From positions 1 through 33,064 of the forward strand of contig JAOTTJ010000004.1 in NCBI GenBank assembly GCA_029864465.1: 33,064 nt of DNA, written 5' to 3'. Positions 1-7,848 of the stretch are shown piece by piece. The notes below the pieces were generated by a model, which made no database searches, had not been told where the DNA came from, and worked only from the letters and a program-made list of their open reading frames with translations. How positions within the stretch are numbered: position 1 is the first letter of the stretch; each line of letters starts with the position of its first letter. Made by a program: the position numbers and the translations under genes. This DNA is from Gammaproteobacteria bacterium. Lineage in GTDB: Bacteria > Pseudomonadota > Gammaproteobacteria > Steroidobacterales > Rariloculaceae.

Positions 1-1
1 A

Positions 2-1462
2 GAGCTGCTGGCGGTCGGTCGGGGCATCGTGCTTCCGAGCAACGCGCTCGGCGGCGCAATGGCGGCCGTTTATGCCTCCGGTGCATACGCGCGCATCCGA
101 CGCCAGTTCAAGCTGCCGATCGGCAAGTTTCACGGTGTCGGCGAAGCGCTCGCGCGCATGGCGGGTCTAACGTACGTCATGAAGGCGGCATCGCGCGTCA
201 CGTGCGCGGCCTTGAATGCGGGCGAAAAGCCTGCCGTACCGACGGCGATTCTCAAATACCACAACACGGAGATGAGTCGCCAAGTTGCCAATGACGCGAT
301 GGACGTTCAGGGTGGCAAGGCCATCATGCTCGGGCCGTTGAACTATCTCGCCAGAGGTTATGAGTCTGTGCCGATCGCCATCACGGTCGAGGGCGCGAAT
401 ATTCTCACGCGCAATCTCATCATTTTTGGCCAGGGCGCGATTCGCTGTCATCCGTTCGTGTTGGCCGAGCTCAACGCAGCTGCAGACGAGGACCGCAACA
501 GAGGCCTCGTCGATTTCGACCGGCTCCTGTTCCGACACATAGGCTACGCCATATCCAACGCCATGCGCTCGTTGGTCATGGGGCTCACGCTATCTCGATT
601 TACCAAGGTTCCCGCAACCGGGTTCACCCGACGCTATTACCAGCGTTTGAACCGATACAGCGCCTCGTTCGCGCTGGCAGCGGACATCGCAATGCTCACG
701 CTCGGCGGTTCGCTCAAGCGCAGAGAACTGCTGTCCGCGAGGCTCGGCGACGTCCTGAGTTACCTGTACCTCACCTCAATGGTGCTAAAGAATTTCGAAG
801 ACCAGGGCTCACCGGCAGCCGACCGCCCGCTCGTCGAATGGGCCTGCCGGACATTGCTTTACCGCACCCAGGAGCAACTCCACAGCTTCCTGCGCAATTT
901 TCCAAACCGTTGGGTGGCAGCTGGACTGCGCATGCTGATATTCCCTCGCGGGCGGACGTTCTCCTCTCCGTCGGACGAGCTCGGCCAGGAGATCGTCGAG
1001 CTCATCATCAACCCGACTACGACGCGCGAGCGGCTTTGCGACCATATCTATAAAACCGTCGAGCCTGGCAATCCCATCGGCCTGCTGCAAGAGGCCCTCG
1101 AGGCAGCGGATGAAGTTCGGCGGTTCGAGCGCAAAGTTTTCGACGCCGTGCGCAACAGTACGATCAAGCGCGAGGACACGCCCGGGCAGATCGACGAAGC
1201 CGAGACGCTCGGGGTCATCACGTCCGAGGAGGCCGACCAGATCCGCGCGTTCGATGCCAAAACCATGGCCCTGCTCGCAGTCAACGATTTCGCCCCGGAA
1301 GAGCTCACGCGTCGCGGCCCGCAGCCGCAGACGAACAAGCCAGCAAAGAAAAAAGCGGCGGCAAGGAAGCCGACGAAGAGGGCCGCCGCGAAACCTCGCA
1401 AGAAGAGCGCTCGCCGCGTGGCAGCGCAGCCCGAGCAGGCCGAAGCAGAACCGGGTGAGTAG
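2..1462 (+). CDS. fadE: Acyl-CoA dehydrogenase FadE, C-terminal part (5' end cut by window)
   Basis: First step of fatty acid beta-oxidation: FAD-dependent oxidation of acyl-CoA to enoyl-CoA. The frame is open from base 2, so the start lies outside the window; 486 C-terminal residues are present, against about 810 for whole E. coli FadE. Seen directly: the FadE-like stretches IGKFHGVGEALARMAG, VPIAITVEGANILTRNL and FGQGAIRCHPFVLAE, which belong to the C-terminal dehydrogenase domain, followed by the FadE-specific DUF1974 region up to about base 1310. Odd: the last 45 or so codons (about 1324-1459) encode a Lys/Ala/Arg-rich tail with KPAKKKAAARKP and RAAAKPRKKSARR, ending in a short acidic segment. 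E. coli FadE has no such tail. The family call is firm; the role of the tail is unknown. Confidence 0.93.
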   Translation, partial: ELLAVGRGIVLPSNALGGAMAAVYASGAYARIRRQFKLPIGKFHGVGEALARMAGLTYVMKAASRVTCAALNAGEKPAVPTAILKYHNTEMSRQVANDAMDVQGGKAIMLGPLNYLARGYESVPIAITVEGANILTRNLIIFGQGAIRCHPFVLAELNAAADEDRNRGLVDFDRLLFRHIGYAISNAMRSLVMGLTLSRFTKVPATGFTRRYYQRLNRYSASFALAADIAMLTLGGSLKRRELLSARLGDVLSYLYLTSMVLKNFEDQGSPAADRPLVEWACRTLLYRTQEQLHSFLRNFPNRWVAAGLRMLIFPRGRTFSSPSDELGQEIVELIINPTTTRERLCDHIYKTVEPGNPIGLLQEALEAADEVRRFERKVFDAVRNSTIKREDTPGQIDEAETLGVITSEEADQIRAFDAKTMALLAVNDFAPEELTRRGPQPQTNKPAKKKAAARKPTKRAAAKPRKKSARRVAAQPEQAEAEPGE

Positions 1463-1552
1463 CCCGCCGAGCCGGTTGCCGACCGGGCGTGCACCGGGCC
1501 GAGCGTGTGCTACATTTGCGAGTTCCGACGGAACAAAACCAAGGGGAGCACG

Positions 1553-2032
1553 ATGCCGGCCCGACTGAACTTTGCTTTGATCACCGCCACGCTCATGATC
1601 GCCGGCTGCGCACAGGAAAGCGCGCCCGAGGCGCCGGCTGAAATGGCCGCCCCCGCCGCCGCACCGGCAGTGATGCGCAGCGCAGCACCGGCCGGCGCCG
1701 AGGCGTATATCATCGCGCCGGCTGACGGGGCGACCGTGACGAGCCCGGTAGCCGTCGCGTTCGGGCTCAGAGGGATTGGCGTCGCGCCCGCGGGCATAGA
1801 CTTACCGAATACCGGCCACCATCACCTGCTCATCGACACGGAGCTCGCGAACTTCGATTCGCCGATTCCGGCCAACGCTCAACACGTTCATTTCGGTCTC
1901 GGCCAGACCGAAACTACCGTAGAGCTCGCGCCCGGACGCCACGAGTTGCGACTCGTGCTCGGCGATCACCTGCACACTCCGCACGATCCTCCAGTGACAT
2001 CCGATGTTGTTACGATCACCGTGTCGCCTTAG
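1553..2032 (+). CDS. DUF4399 lipoprotein
   Basis: A 159-residue predicted lipoprotein. The start at 1553 is chosen because AAGGGGAG sits just upstream and the protein then begins with a type II signal peptide (MPARLNFALI...) and lipobox IAGC with the lipidated Cys19. An Ala/Pro-rich linker (about 24-55) leads to a domain matching DUF4399: AYIIAPADGATVTSPVAVAFGL, then a His-rich part with NTGHHHLLID, QHVHFGLGQT and GDHLHTPHDPP. The His clusters suggest metal binding, which is inference; no function is established that I know of. It lies 90 bp after fadE and 49 bp before exeA on the same strand. Confidence 0.85.
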   Translation: MPARLNFALITATLMIAGCAQESAPEAPAEMAAPAAAPAVMRSAAPAGAEAYIIAPADGATVTSPVAVAFGLRGIGVAPAGIDLPNTGHHHLLIDTELANFDSPIPANAQHVHFGLGQTETTVELAPGRHELRLVLGDHLHTPHDPPVTSDVVTITVSP

Positions 2033-2081
2033 AGCAAGGCAGCGCTTGCCAGGTCTCGGCGGAGACCGCGGAACCTAGACC

Positions 2082-3716
2082 ATGTACACGCAGTTCTTTG
2101 GCCTGCGAGAGAAACCGTTCGCGATCACGCCGGATCCGCGCTACCTCTATCTGAGCCAACGCCATGCCGATGCGCTGGCGCACCTGATTTACGGTATCTC
2201 GCATAGCGGCGGCTTCATCCAGCTGACGGGCGAGGTCGGCACGGGCAAAACGACGCTCGTGCGAACGCTGTTCGAGCAGTTGCCCGACGAAGCCGACGTC
2301 GCGCTGATTCTGAACCCCGAGCTCTCAGCGACGGAATTCCTCACTGCAATACTCGAGGAACTCAAAGTCGAGCTGCCTGGCGACCGGTCCAACAAAGGCC
2401 TGATCGATCACCTCAACAAATTTCTACTCGAGGCGCATGCGCGCGGCCGGCGCACGGTGCTCATCGTCGACGAAGCTCAGAACCTCGCACCAAGGATCCT
2501 CGAGCAAGTCCGCCTCCTCACGAATCTCGAGACGCCGAAGCAGAAGCTGCTGCAGATCATATTGATCGGTCAACCCGAGCTCAGAACGTTGCTTGCACAG
2601 CCGAACATGCGTCAGCTCGCACAGCGCGTCACGGGCCGTTATCACCTCGAACCGCTGCTTCTCGACGATTCGATCAAATACATCGAGCACCGCCTCAAGG
2701 TCGCCGGCGCGAGCGGCGGTATCTTCACACCAAGCGCGCTTCGCGAAATCTATCGTCAGTCGAAGGGGGTGCCGCGGCTCATCAACGTCGTCGCCGACCG
2801 CGCACTGCTCGCAGCCTATACCCAGGACACGCGCAATATCGATCGACGCCTCGTCCGCCGGGCCGCAGCCGAGGTGTACGGCCAGCCGCGCGGCGCGGAC
2901 TGGAAAGCGCATCTCGCTGCAACGACGACCGTGGTTGCACTTGCCGCACTCGCGTTCGCAAGCTGGCATTACGCGACGCTCGATGCACCCGGCGTCATCA
3001 GTCCGGTCATCGAGCAAGCCACTGTCGAGCTCGTCGACGTGCCACCGGTAACTGTCGAGCCCGCCGAAGGGTTGCCACCCGAGCCGACGCCACCGTCGCT
3101 CGCCGGACTGCTCGCCGAGTCCGCCGTACCGAAGGACACCGATTCAGCGTTCGCGACGCTGTTCGCGCTCTGGGGCGCGCAATACGTGCCGGGTGATGGG
3201 CCAGCGTGCGAACAAGCGCAGCGCCAGCGGCTTCGTTGCTGGTACGAGCGGGGCACACTAAGCCACTTACGGCGCCTGAATCGCCCGGCAATATTGAGCC
3301 TCATCGATGGGCATGGCGACGAGTTTCAGGTTGTGCTCGGCCGGCTCGATGAGTCCACCGCGACATTGTTCGCCGGCGAGGACGCATTCGTGCTCGATCT
3401 CGAGGAGCTCGCCGAATATTGGTACGGCGATCACCTGATTCTCTGGCAGCCCGGCAGTGGCTCCGGCTCTGAGATAGCGCCGGGTAGCCAGGGCGAAAGC
3501 GTCATTTGGCTGCGTCGGAGCCTTGCAAAAATTTACGGAGAGCCGAGTCCGACCGTGCCGTCGAGTTTCTTCGACAGCGCGCTCGAGGAACGCGTGCGTG
3601 CTTACCAACGTGAGCGCCGCCTCGCCGTCGACGGCATCGTCGGCGCACAGACCCAGGTCGCCATCAACACGGAGCTCGGTGTGCCCGGCACACCATTGCT
3701 CACAGAGGCTGACTGA
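2082..3716 (+). CDS. exeA: ExeA/GspA-type AAA ATPase with peptidoglycan-binding domain
   Basis: Inner-membrane ATPase that, with GspB/ExeB, helps place the type II secretion secretin through the peptidoglycan layer. Domains in order: an AAA ATPase at about residues 1-270, with the family opening YTQFFGLREKPFAITPDPR, Walker A GEVGTGKT (50-57), Walker B VLIVDEAQ (126-133) and the sensor-like IGQPEL; one membrane segment at about 279-297; a Pro-rich linker; a periplasmic domain with the C39-peptidase-like layout usual in this family (ALWGAQY, NRPAILSLID, LILWQPG); and a C-terminal PG_binding_1 domain (about 470-535, with AYQRERRLAVDGIVGAQT). The 544-residue length is normal. It is followed after 1 bp by gspB. 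No core gsp genes are in the window. Confidence 0.93.
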   Translation: MYTQFFGLREKPFAITPDPRYLYLSQRHADALAHLIYGISHSGGFIQLTGEVGTGKTTLVRTLFEQLPDEADVALILNPELSATEFLTAILEELKVELPGDRSNKGLIDHLNKFLLEAHARGRRTVLIVDEAQNLAPRILEQVRLLTNLETPKQKLLQIILIGQPELRTLLAQPNMRQLAQRVTGRYHLEPLLLDDSIKYIEHRLKVAGASGGIFTPSALREIYRQSKGVPRLINVVADRALLAAYTQDTRNIDRRLVRRAAAEVYGQPRGADWKAHLAATTTVVALAALAFASWHYATLDAPGVISPVIEQATVELVDVPPVTVEPAEGLPPEPTPPSLAGLLAESAVPKDTDSAFATLFALWGAQYVPGDGPACEQAQRQRLRCWYERGTLSHLRRLNRPAILSLIDGHGDEFQVVLGRLDESTATLFAGEDAFVLDLEELAEYWYGDHLILWQPGSGSGSEIAPGSQGESVIWLRRSLAKIYGEPSPTVPSSFFDSALEERVRAYQRERRLAVDGIVGAQTQVAINTELGVPGTPLLTEAD

Positions 3717-3717
3717 G

Positions 3718-4356
3718 ATGTCGTTCATTCTCGACGCATTGAAGAAATCCGAGAAGGAACGGCAGCGCGAGGCCGTGCCGGGCATAGGCGATCTGCCGAT
3801 CGTCATTCATCAGACACGCACATCCACGTGGGTGTTCGCTGTTGTCGCCGCGCTCGGCCTCGGTGTCATCGCTGTCGTATGGGCCTGGTGGCGGACATCG
3901 GAGACCGGCCCGATCATCGCCAGCCCGGCGCCCGCAACGCCCGCGGCCGTCGTACCGGTCGCCCCACCGCCCGTGTCAGCGGTCGTCGAGCCCCAACCGG
4001 CCCGCACTACGACACGAAGCCTCGCGAACGAGGCCGATCGCATGGCAGCTGCGACAAACCGCCCGCCCGTGGCCTCTGGCGCCGCAGAGCCTCTCGTCGT
4101 CCAGGCGACACCGGCGGTCATCACGCCATCCGCGATGTCGATCCTCGAGGCGCGCGCCGCGGGCATGGCCGTGCCCGACCTCACGCTCGAGCTGCTCGTC
4201 TATAGCCCCGAACCGGCCCAGCGGTTCGTGTACATCAACGGCGGCAAATACGTCGAAGGCGAGACGCTGACCGACGGGCCGCGCCTCGTCGAGATCTCGA
4301 CCGAGGGCGCGATCCTGAGCTACCGCGGTCAGAACTTCCTGCTACCGCAGGAATAG
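3718..4356 (+). CDS. gspB: General secretion pathway protein B (ExeB-like)
   Basis: Partner of ExeA; the pair spans the inner membrane and supports secretin assembly. The 212-residue product has the signature cytoplasmic N-terminus MSFILDALKKSEKERQRE, a single membrane helix at about 38-58, a long Ala/Pro/Val-rich periplasmic linker and a C-terminal GspB domain (LELLVYSPEPAQRFVYING...GQNFLLPQ). The ATG follows the exeA stop codon by one base, so the two genes are surely cotranscribed and probably coupled. The N-terminal motif and pairing with exeA make the call firm. The 248 bp that follow (to the convergent yedK) hold nothing I can identify. Confidence 0.92.
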   Translation: MSFILDALKKSEKERQREAVPGIGDLPIVIHQTRTSTWVFAVVAALGLGVIAVVWAWWRTSETGPIIASPAPATPAAVVPVAPPPVSAVVEPQPARTTTRSLANEADRMAAATNRPPVASGAAEPLVVQATPAVITPSAMSILEARAAGMAVPDLTLELLVYSPEPAQRFVYINGGKYVEGETLTDGPRLVEISTEGAILSYRGQNFLLPQE

Positions 4357-4604
4357 AAGCCGGCAACTGTCAGCGGACGGGCTCGGCGGGCCTCGATCCA
4401 CCGTGTGTGGTCGTCTTCGTTGCGCCGTTTAACACCGCAACATTCGAACTGCCGCAAGCTTTATGGCGAGGGCCTGTGCACGATGCCTCGATGGAGCGTC
4501 TCTTCAATCCGCGAAGGAGAGGGTTCGTGCGCGGGACCTCGCCCTGCGCCGACGGCCACCTCTTGTCTTCGAGTGTGCAGCGGCCGCTTGGCGACAGTTG
4601 CAGG

Positions 4605-5282
4605 CTACGCCGAAGGAATCTCCACGGGTTCGACGAGCGCAGCGACGTCGTTGCGCGGATTGTTCACGGCCTTGCTGACGGCCCGCACCTCGAGCGCCGC
4701 ATCGGGGAGCGGGGCGAGCAGCTTCAGACATGTCTCGCTCGATGTTTCGGGATCGAGCCAATCGGCGTAGCCCGACTCTGCGAGGCAGACAGGCATTCGC
4801 TGGTGGATGCGAGCGAGCGACGCATTCGCCGCGATCGTGATGATCGTGCACGACTCGAGCGCCTCTCCTTCCGGCGTGCGCCAGTGTTCCCAGAGACCCG
4901 CAAAGCTCAGTAGCGTGTCATCGGCCGGGCTGATGTAATAGGGCCACTTGCCGGCGCGGCTCGGGCCCCATTCGTAAAATCCACTCGCCGGGATGACGCA
5001 GCGTCGCCGCTTGAACGCCTGGCGAAAGGACGGCTTATCTGCCACGGTCTCGCCACGTGCATTGATCATGCGATTGCCGATTGTCGGATCTTTGGCCCAG
5101 TGCGGCACGAGCCCCCATTTGAGCGACGTGGCCTCACGCTCGCCTGTCTGCGCCTGGCGAATCGCAAGAACATACTGGCTCGGCGCGATGTTGTAACGCT
5201 CCGTCTGCGGTGCAGCGGATGCGAGACCGTAGTGCTGCGTTAATTGCTCCGCTGGAACGAAATAGGCGAACCGTCCGCACAC
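4605..5282 (-). CDS. yedK: Abasic-site processing protein YedK (SRAP/HMCES family)
   Basis: Forms a covalent thiazolidine link to abasic sites in single-stranded DNA and so protects them. It starts with GTG, giving MCGRF; removal of the Met exposes the essential Cys2. The other active-site residues are in place: Asn74 in NARGET, Glu104 in GFYEWG and His160 in IHQRMPV. The 225-residue length is normal for the family. The start is one base from the yadH stop, so yedK is the last gene of a yadG-yadH-yedK unit. No LexA box is obvious at that junction, so it may be expressed constitutively with the transporter (inference). Confidence 0.95.
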   Translation of the reverse strand: MCGRFAYFVPAEQLTQHYGLASAAPQTERYNIAPSQYVLAIRQAQTGEREATSLKWGLVPHWAKDPTIGNRMINARGETVADKPSFRQAFKRRRCVIPASGFYEWGPSRAGKWPYYISPADDTLLSFAGLWEHWRTPEGEALESCTIITIAANASLARIHQRMPVCLAESGYADWLDPETSSETCLKLLAPLPDAALEVRAVSKAVNNPRNDVAALVEPVEIPSA

Positions 5283-5283
5283 G

Positions 5284-6114
5284 TCAGGAACGAATCCCCG
5301 TGCCCCGCCTCAACAACTGAAACACGGTGGCGTAGAGCGCGACGACGGCAGCGATAATGATCACATAGGCCATGCCGATGGAGATGTCGGATGCCCCGAG
5401 CATGCCGTAACGAAACGCGTTGACCATATAGAGGATCGGGTTGATCTTTGCGATCGCCTGCCAGGCCGGCGACAACAACGAGATGGAGAAGAACACGCCG
5501 CCCAAGTAGGTCAGCGGCGTCAACACGAACGTCGGGATGATCGATATCTGATCGAAGTTCTTCGCGAATATCGCGTTCAGAAGCCCCGCCAAGGAGAACG
5601 TCATTGCCGTAAGCACAACGACTGACAGCGTGATGAGCGGATGCTCCACGCGCAGCTCTGTAAAGAACATTGCCACCACCGTGACCAGCGCGGCAACGGC
5701 CAGACCTCTTACGACACCGCCGACGACGTACCCCGCAATAATCGTCGCCACCGATAGTGGCGAAACAAGCATCTCCTCGAGGTGATTCTGCAGCTTCCCG
5801 GAAAAGAACGACGAGACGACATTGCCGAACGAGTTCGTGATCACGGCCATCATGATGAGGCCGGGCGCGATGAACATCGTATAGGGCACACCGTCCATGA
5901 CGCCGATACGTCGCCCGATGAGGCTACCGAAAATGATGAAATAGAGCGTCATCGTGATCGCCGGCGGCACGATGGTCTGTACCCAGATTCGCAGGACGCG
6001 ATTGACCTCTTTGCGCACGATCGTGCCGAAGCCGACGAGATTGACCTTGAGGAGATTGATCGTAGGCGGCCCCTCGGACGCCTGTCCTGCGGTCGTGGAG
6101 CCCAGCGCGGACAT
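5284..6114 (-). CDS. yadH: ABC-2 type transporter permease YadH
   Basis: Membrane subunit of an ABC-2 exporter whose substrate is unknown. The 276-residue protein has about six hydrophobic segments and the ABC-2 features expected of YadH: an early coupling helix (TIVRKEVNRVLRIWVQT), a conserved LVSPLS motif, and a late TYLGGVFFSISLL segment. About 20 extra residues precede the part matching E. coli YadH (256 aa). Its ATG overlaps the yadG stop in TGATG, indicating coupling to the ATPase gene. Confidence 0.92.
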   Translation of the reverse strand: MSALGSTTAGQASEGPPTINLLKVNLVGFGTIVRKEVNRVLRIWVQTIVPPAITMTLYFIIFGSLIGRRIGVMDGVPYTMFIAPGLIMMAVITNSFGNVVSSFFSGKLQNHLEEMLVSPLSVATIIAGYVVGGVVRGLAVAALVTVVAMFFTELRVEHPLITLSVVVLTAMTFSLAGLLNAIFAKNFDQISIIPTFVLTPLTYLGGVFFSISLLSPAWQAIAKINPILYMVNAFRYGMLGASDISIGMAYVIIIAAVVALYATVFQLLRRGTGIRS

Positions 6115-7043
6115 CAGCTGCCGCCTACCGTGCTCTTGCTCTCGACGAGTCGCATGAAAAGCTCTTCCAGGCGATTCGCGCGCGTACGCATGCTCGTCAC
6201 ATGCAAACCTTTAGCCGACAGCTCCGTGAACAGATCGTTCAAGCTGTGCTCCTTCGTGACCTCGACCTCGATCTCGTGCTCGTTGCGCAGCTGGCAATCG
6301 TAACCGTTCAGCGTCGGCGCCTGATCGACGGCTTCGGCGAGCGTCAGCACGAAAACCTCGCGCTGCAGCTTGCTGACGACGTTCACCATCGAGTCGTTCT
6401 CTATGATGCGCCCGTCATCGATGATCGCGATGTGGCGGCACAGGCTCTCGGCCTCCTCGAGATAATGCGTCGTCAATATGATCGTCATGCCGCTGTCGTT
6501 GAGCCGGCGCATGAGATCCCACATCGACCGGCGAATCTCGATATCCACACCGGCCGTCGGCTCGTCGAGAATCAGCAGCCTGGGCTCGTGCACGAGCGCG
6601 CGAGCTATCATGAGGCGGCGTTTCATACCGCCCGACAAATTGCGTGCAATGTCGTGGCGCCGATCCCATAGATGGAGTGCCTTGAGGTATTTCTCGGCAC
6701 GGCGACGCGCCTCGGCGCGCGGTACACCGTAATAGCCGGCTTGGTTGATCAGGATATTTTCGTTCTTCTCGAAGACGTTGACGTTGACTTCCTGCGGAAC
6801 GACGCCGATGCAGGATCTAGCCGCCTCGGGCTGCGTATCGACGTCGAGCCCGAACACATTGATCTTGCCGCTGGTCTTGTTGACGAGCGATGTGATGATG
6901 CCGATGGCTGTCGTCTTGCCAGCGCCGTTCGGCCCGAGCAACGCGAAGAAGTCGCCCTCCTCGACGACGAGATCGATGCCTTTTAGAGCCTCGATACCGT
7001 TCTTGTAGACCTTGCGCAGGTCGTTGATGACTAATGCGTGCAG
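6114..7043 (-). CDS. yadG: ABC transporter ATP-binding protein YadG (CTG start)
   Basis: ATPase of the YadGH exporter. Walker A GPNGAGKT (37-44 from the proposed start), signature LSGGMKRR, Walker B LLILDEPTAGVD and the H-loop LTTHYLEEAE are all intact; similarity to E. coli YadG runs to the end (NRLEELFMRLVESK). The start needs comment. From the upstream in-frame stop (plus-strand bases about 7117-7119) to the Walker A region there is no ATG, GTG or TTG in frame. The first is a TTG at 6941, inside the Walker A strand, which would remove about 34 conserved residues. A CTG at 7041-7043 follows a clear CAGGAG (7050-7055) with a 6-base gap and gives MHALVINDLRKVYKNGIEAL, which aligns with the E. 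coli N-terminus; total 309 residues versus 308. I therefore take CTG as the start. Confidence 0.88.
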   Translation of the reverse strand: MHALVINDLRKVYKNGIEALKGIDLVVEEGDFFALLGPNGAGKTTAIGIITSLVNKTSGKINVFGLDVDTQPEAARSCIGVVPQEVNVNVFEKNENILINQAGYYGVPRAEARRRAEKYLKALHLWDRRHDIARNLSGGMKRRLMIARALVHEPRLLILDEPTAGVDIEIRRSMWDLMRRLNDSGMTIILTTHYLEEAESLCRHIAIIDDGRIIENDSMVNVVSKLQREVFVLTLAEAVDQAPTLNGYDCQLRNEHEIEVEVTKEHSLNDLFTELSAKGLHVTSMRTRANRLEELFMRLVESKSTVGGS

Positions 7044-7055
7044 CGGTGACTCCTG
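7041..7055 (-). promoter_or_regulatory. Ribosome binding site and CTG start codon of yadG
   Basis: On the minus strand CAGGAG, 6 bases, then CTG CAC GCA. This ribosome binding site is what fixes the unusual start, because no ATG, GTG or TTG exists in frame between the preceding stop and the ATP-binding loop. Confidence 0.65.
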
Positions 7056-7133
7056 AGAAGCCGAAAACCTGGGAGCGACCGGCCATTTTAACCGGCTCCG
7101 CTGGACTTGCGCAGGCGCTTAGGGGTGATGGCG

Positions 7134-7760
7134 TCAGCGATACGAGCGCAGACTCGCGCGGGCCGGGCGATGGGCCGCACTATCGACGAGCGCGGCGTTC
7201 GGCTGCAGGGCGATCAACGTCAGCATCCGCGCCGCCTCGGGCTCGTCTCTCCGGAACAGCGCCGGCCACGTGAGCTGACATTCGGCAAAAGCGCAACTCA
7301 GAAGGTCCGGCGCGTACGCGAGGTCCGGAATACTCGACAGCGGCGTCGCGCGGAGCCGCCGCAACGTTGTCTTCGATAGACGCAGGAACATGCGCGCCTC
7401 GAAGCCGCGCTCGCGGGCCATGTGCCAGGCGCTGTTCAATATCGTCAGTGCCAACGATAGACGCATGCGGTCCATGTGCCGCTCCGGCGCAGCGCGATCT
7501 CGAGTGCCGTGCGCGCGCTCGAGATCCAGCCGAAACAGTGCTGCCGGTAGCTCGGCGAGACGTTCGAGGGTCGCCGGCTGCGCGTCGACGAGCCGTCGTG
7601 CGGCGCGCTGCGGCAACCCCATGCACGGGCGGCCCTGACGGGCACAGGCTTGAGCGTAGGCCAGAAACAGCCGATTGAGCTCGTGTATCTCCTCGAGCCG
7701 GTCAGCCCGGCGGCCTTCAGATGCCATCTCGACGCGTCCTTTTTTCGGGTAAGTTGCCAT
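7134..7760 (-). CDS. Tandem FlhD-like regulator (two fused FlhD-type domains)
   Basis: A 208-residue protein I place in the FlhD family by eye. Residues about 23-80 (EEIHELNRLFLAYAQ...GLPQRAARRL...LERLAELPAALFRLDL) align with E. coli FlhD (IYDINLSYLLLAQ...LGINEEMATTL...MVKLAETNQLVCHFRFD). Residues about 99-160 (LALTILNSAWHMARE...ARMFLRLSKTTLRRL...IPDLAYAPDLLSCAFAE) align to the same region, including the AxMFRL and LxxxxxLxCxF patterns. E. coli FlhD is 116 residues and works as a dimer within FlhD4C2; this looks like a covalent dimer. The start at 7760 has AGGA six bases upstream. It is divergent from a FlhC homologue, which strongly supports the family call. The protein is basic and Arg-rich. 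No flagellar genes are in the window, so the target regulon is unknown. Confidence 0.6.
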   Translation of the reverse strand: MATYPKKGRVEMASEGRRADRLEEIHELNRLFLAYAQACARQGRPCMGLPQRAARRLVDAQPATLERLAELPAALFRLDLERAHGTRDRAAPERHMDRMRLSLALTILNSAWHMARERGFEARMFLRLSKTTLRRLRATPLSSIPDLAYAPDLLSCAFAECQLTWPALFRRDEPEAARMLTLIALQPNAALVDSAAHRPARASLRSYR

Positions 7761-7790
7761 ATATGGTCCTAAATTACCATTTATGGTTAA
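7754..7790. promoter_or_regulatory. Twin palindromic operator in the divergent FlhD/FlhC-like promoter region
   Basis: CCATATATGG at 7757-7766 is a perfect palindrome and CCATTTATGG at 7777-7786 is a near-identical one. Their starts are exactly 20 bp apart (about two helical turns), so both face the same side of the DNA. Each is preceded by TT and a purine. The first contains the start codon of the FlhD-like gene; the second lies 62 bp before the FlhC-like start. Location, similarity and phasing suggest an operator for one of the two flanking products or a further regulator. The sites do not resemble the FlhD4C2 box of enterics as I remember it. Confidence 0.5.
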
Positions 7791-7848
7791 TCTAGGCTAA
7801 GACCGAGAAACTGTCCGGTTTGATCCGAAAGCTATTGAAGGGGGCAAC

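Noticed and set aside
4357-4604. 248-bp gap between gspB and yedK, covered by several short open frames
   Set aside because: None has a ribosome binding site with a recognisable product, and most run on into yedK as antisense frames. I see no clear terminator or RNA.
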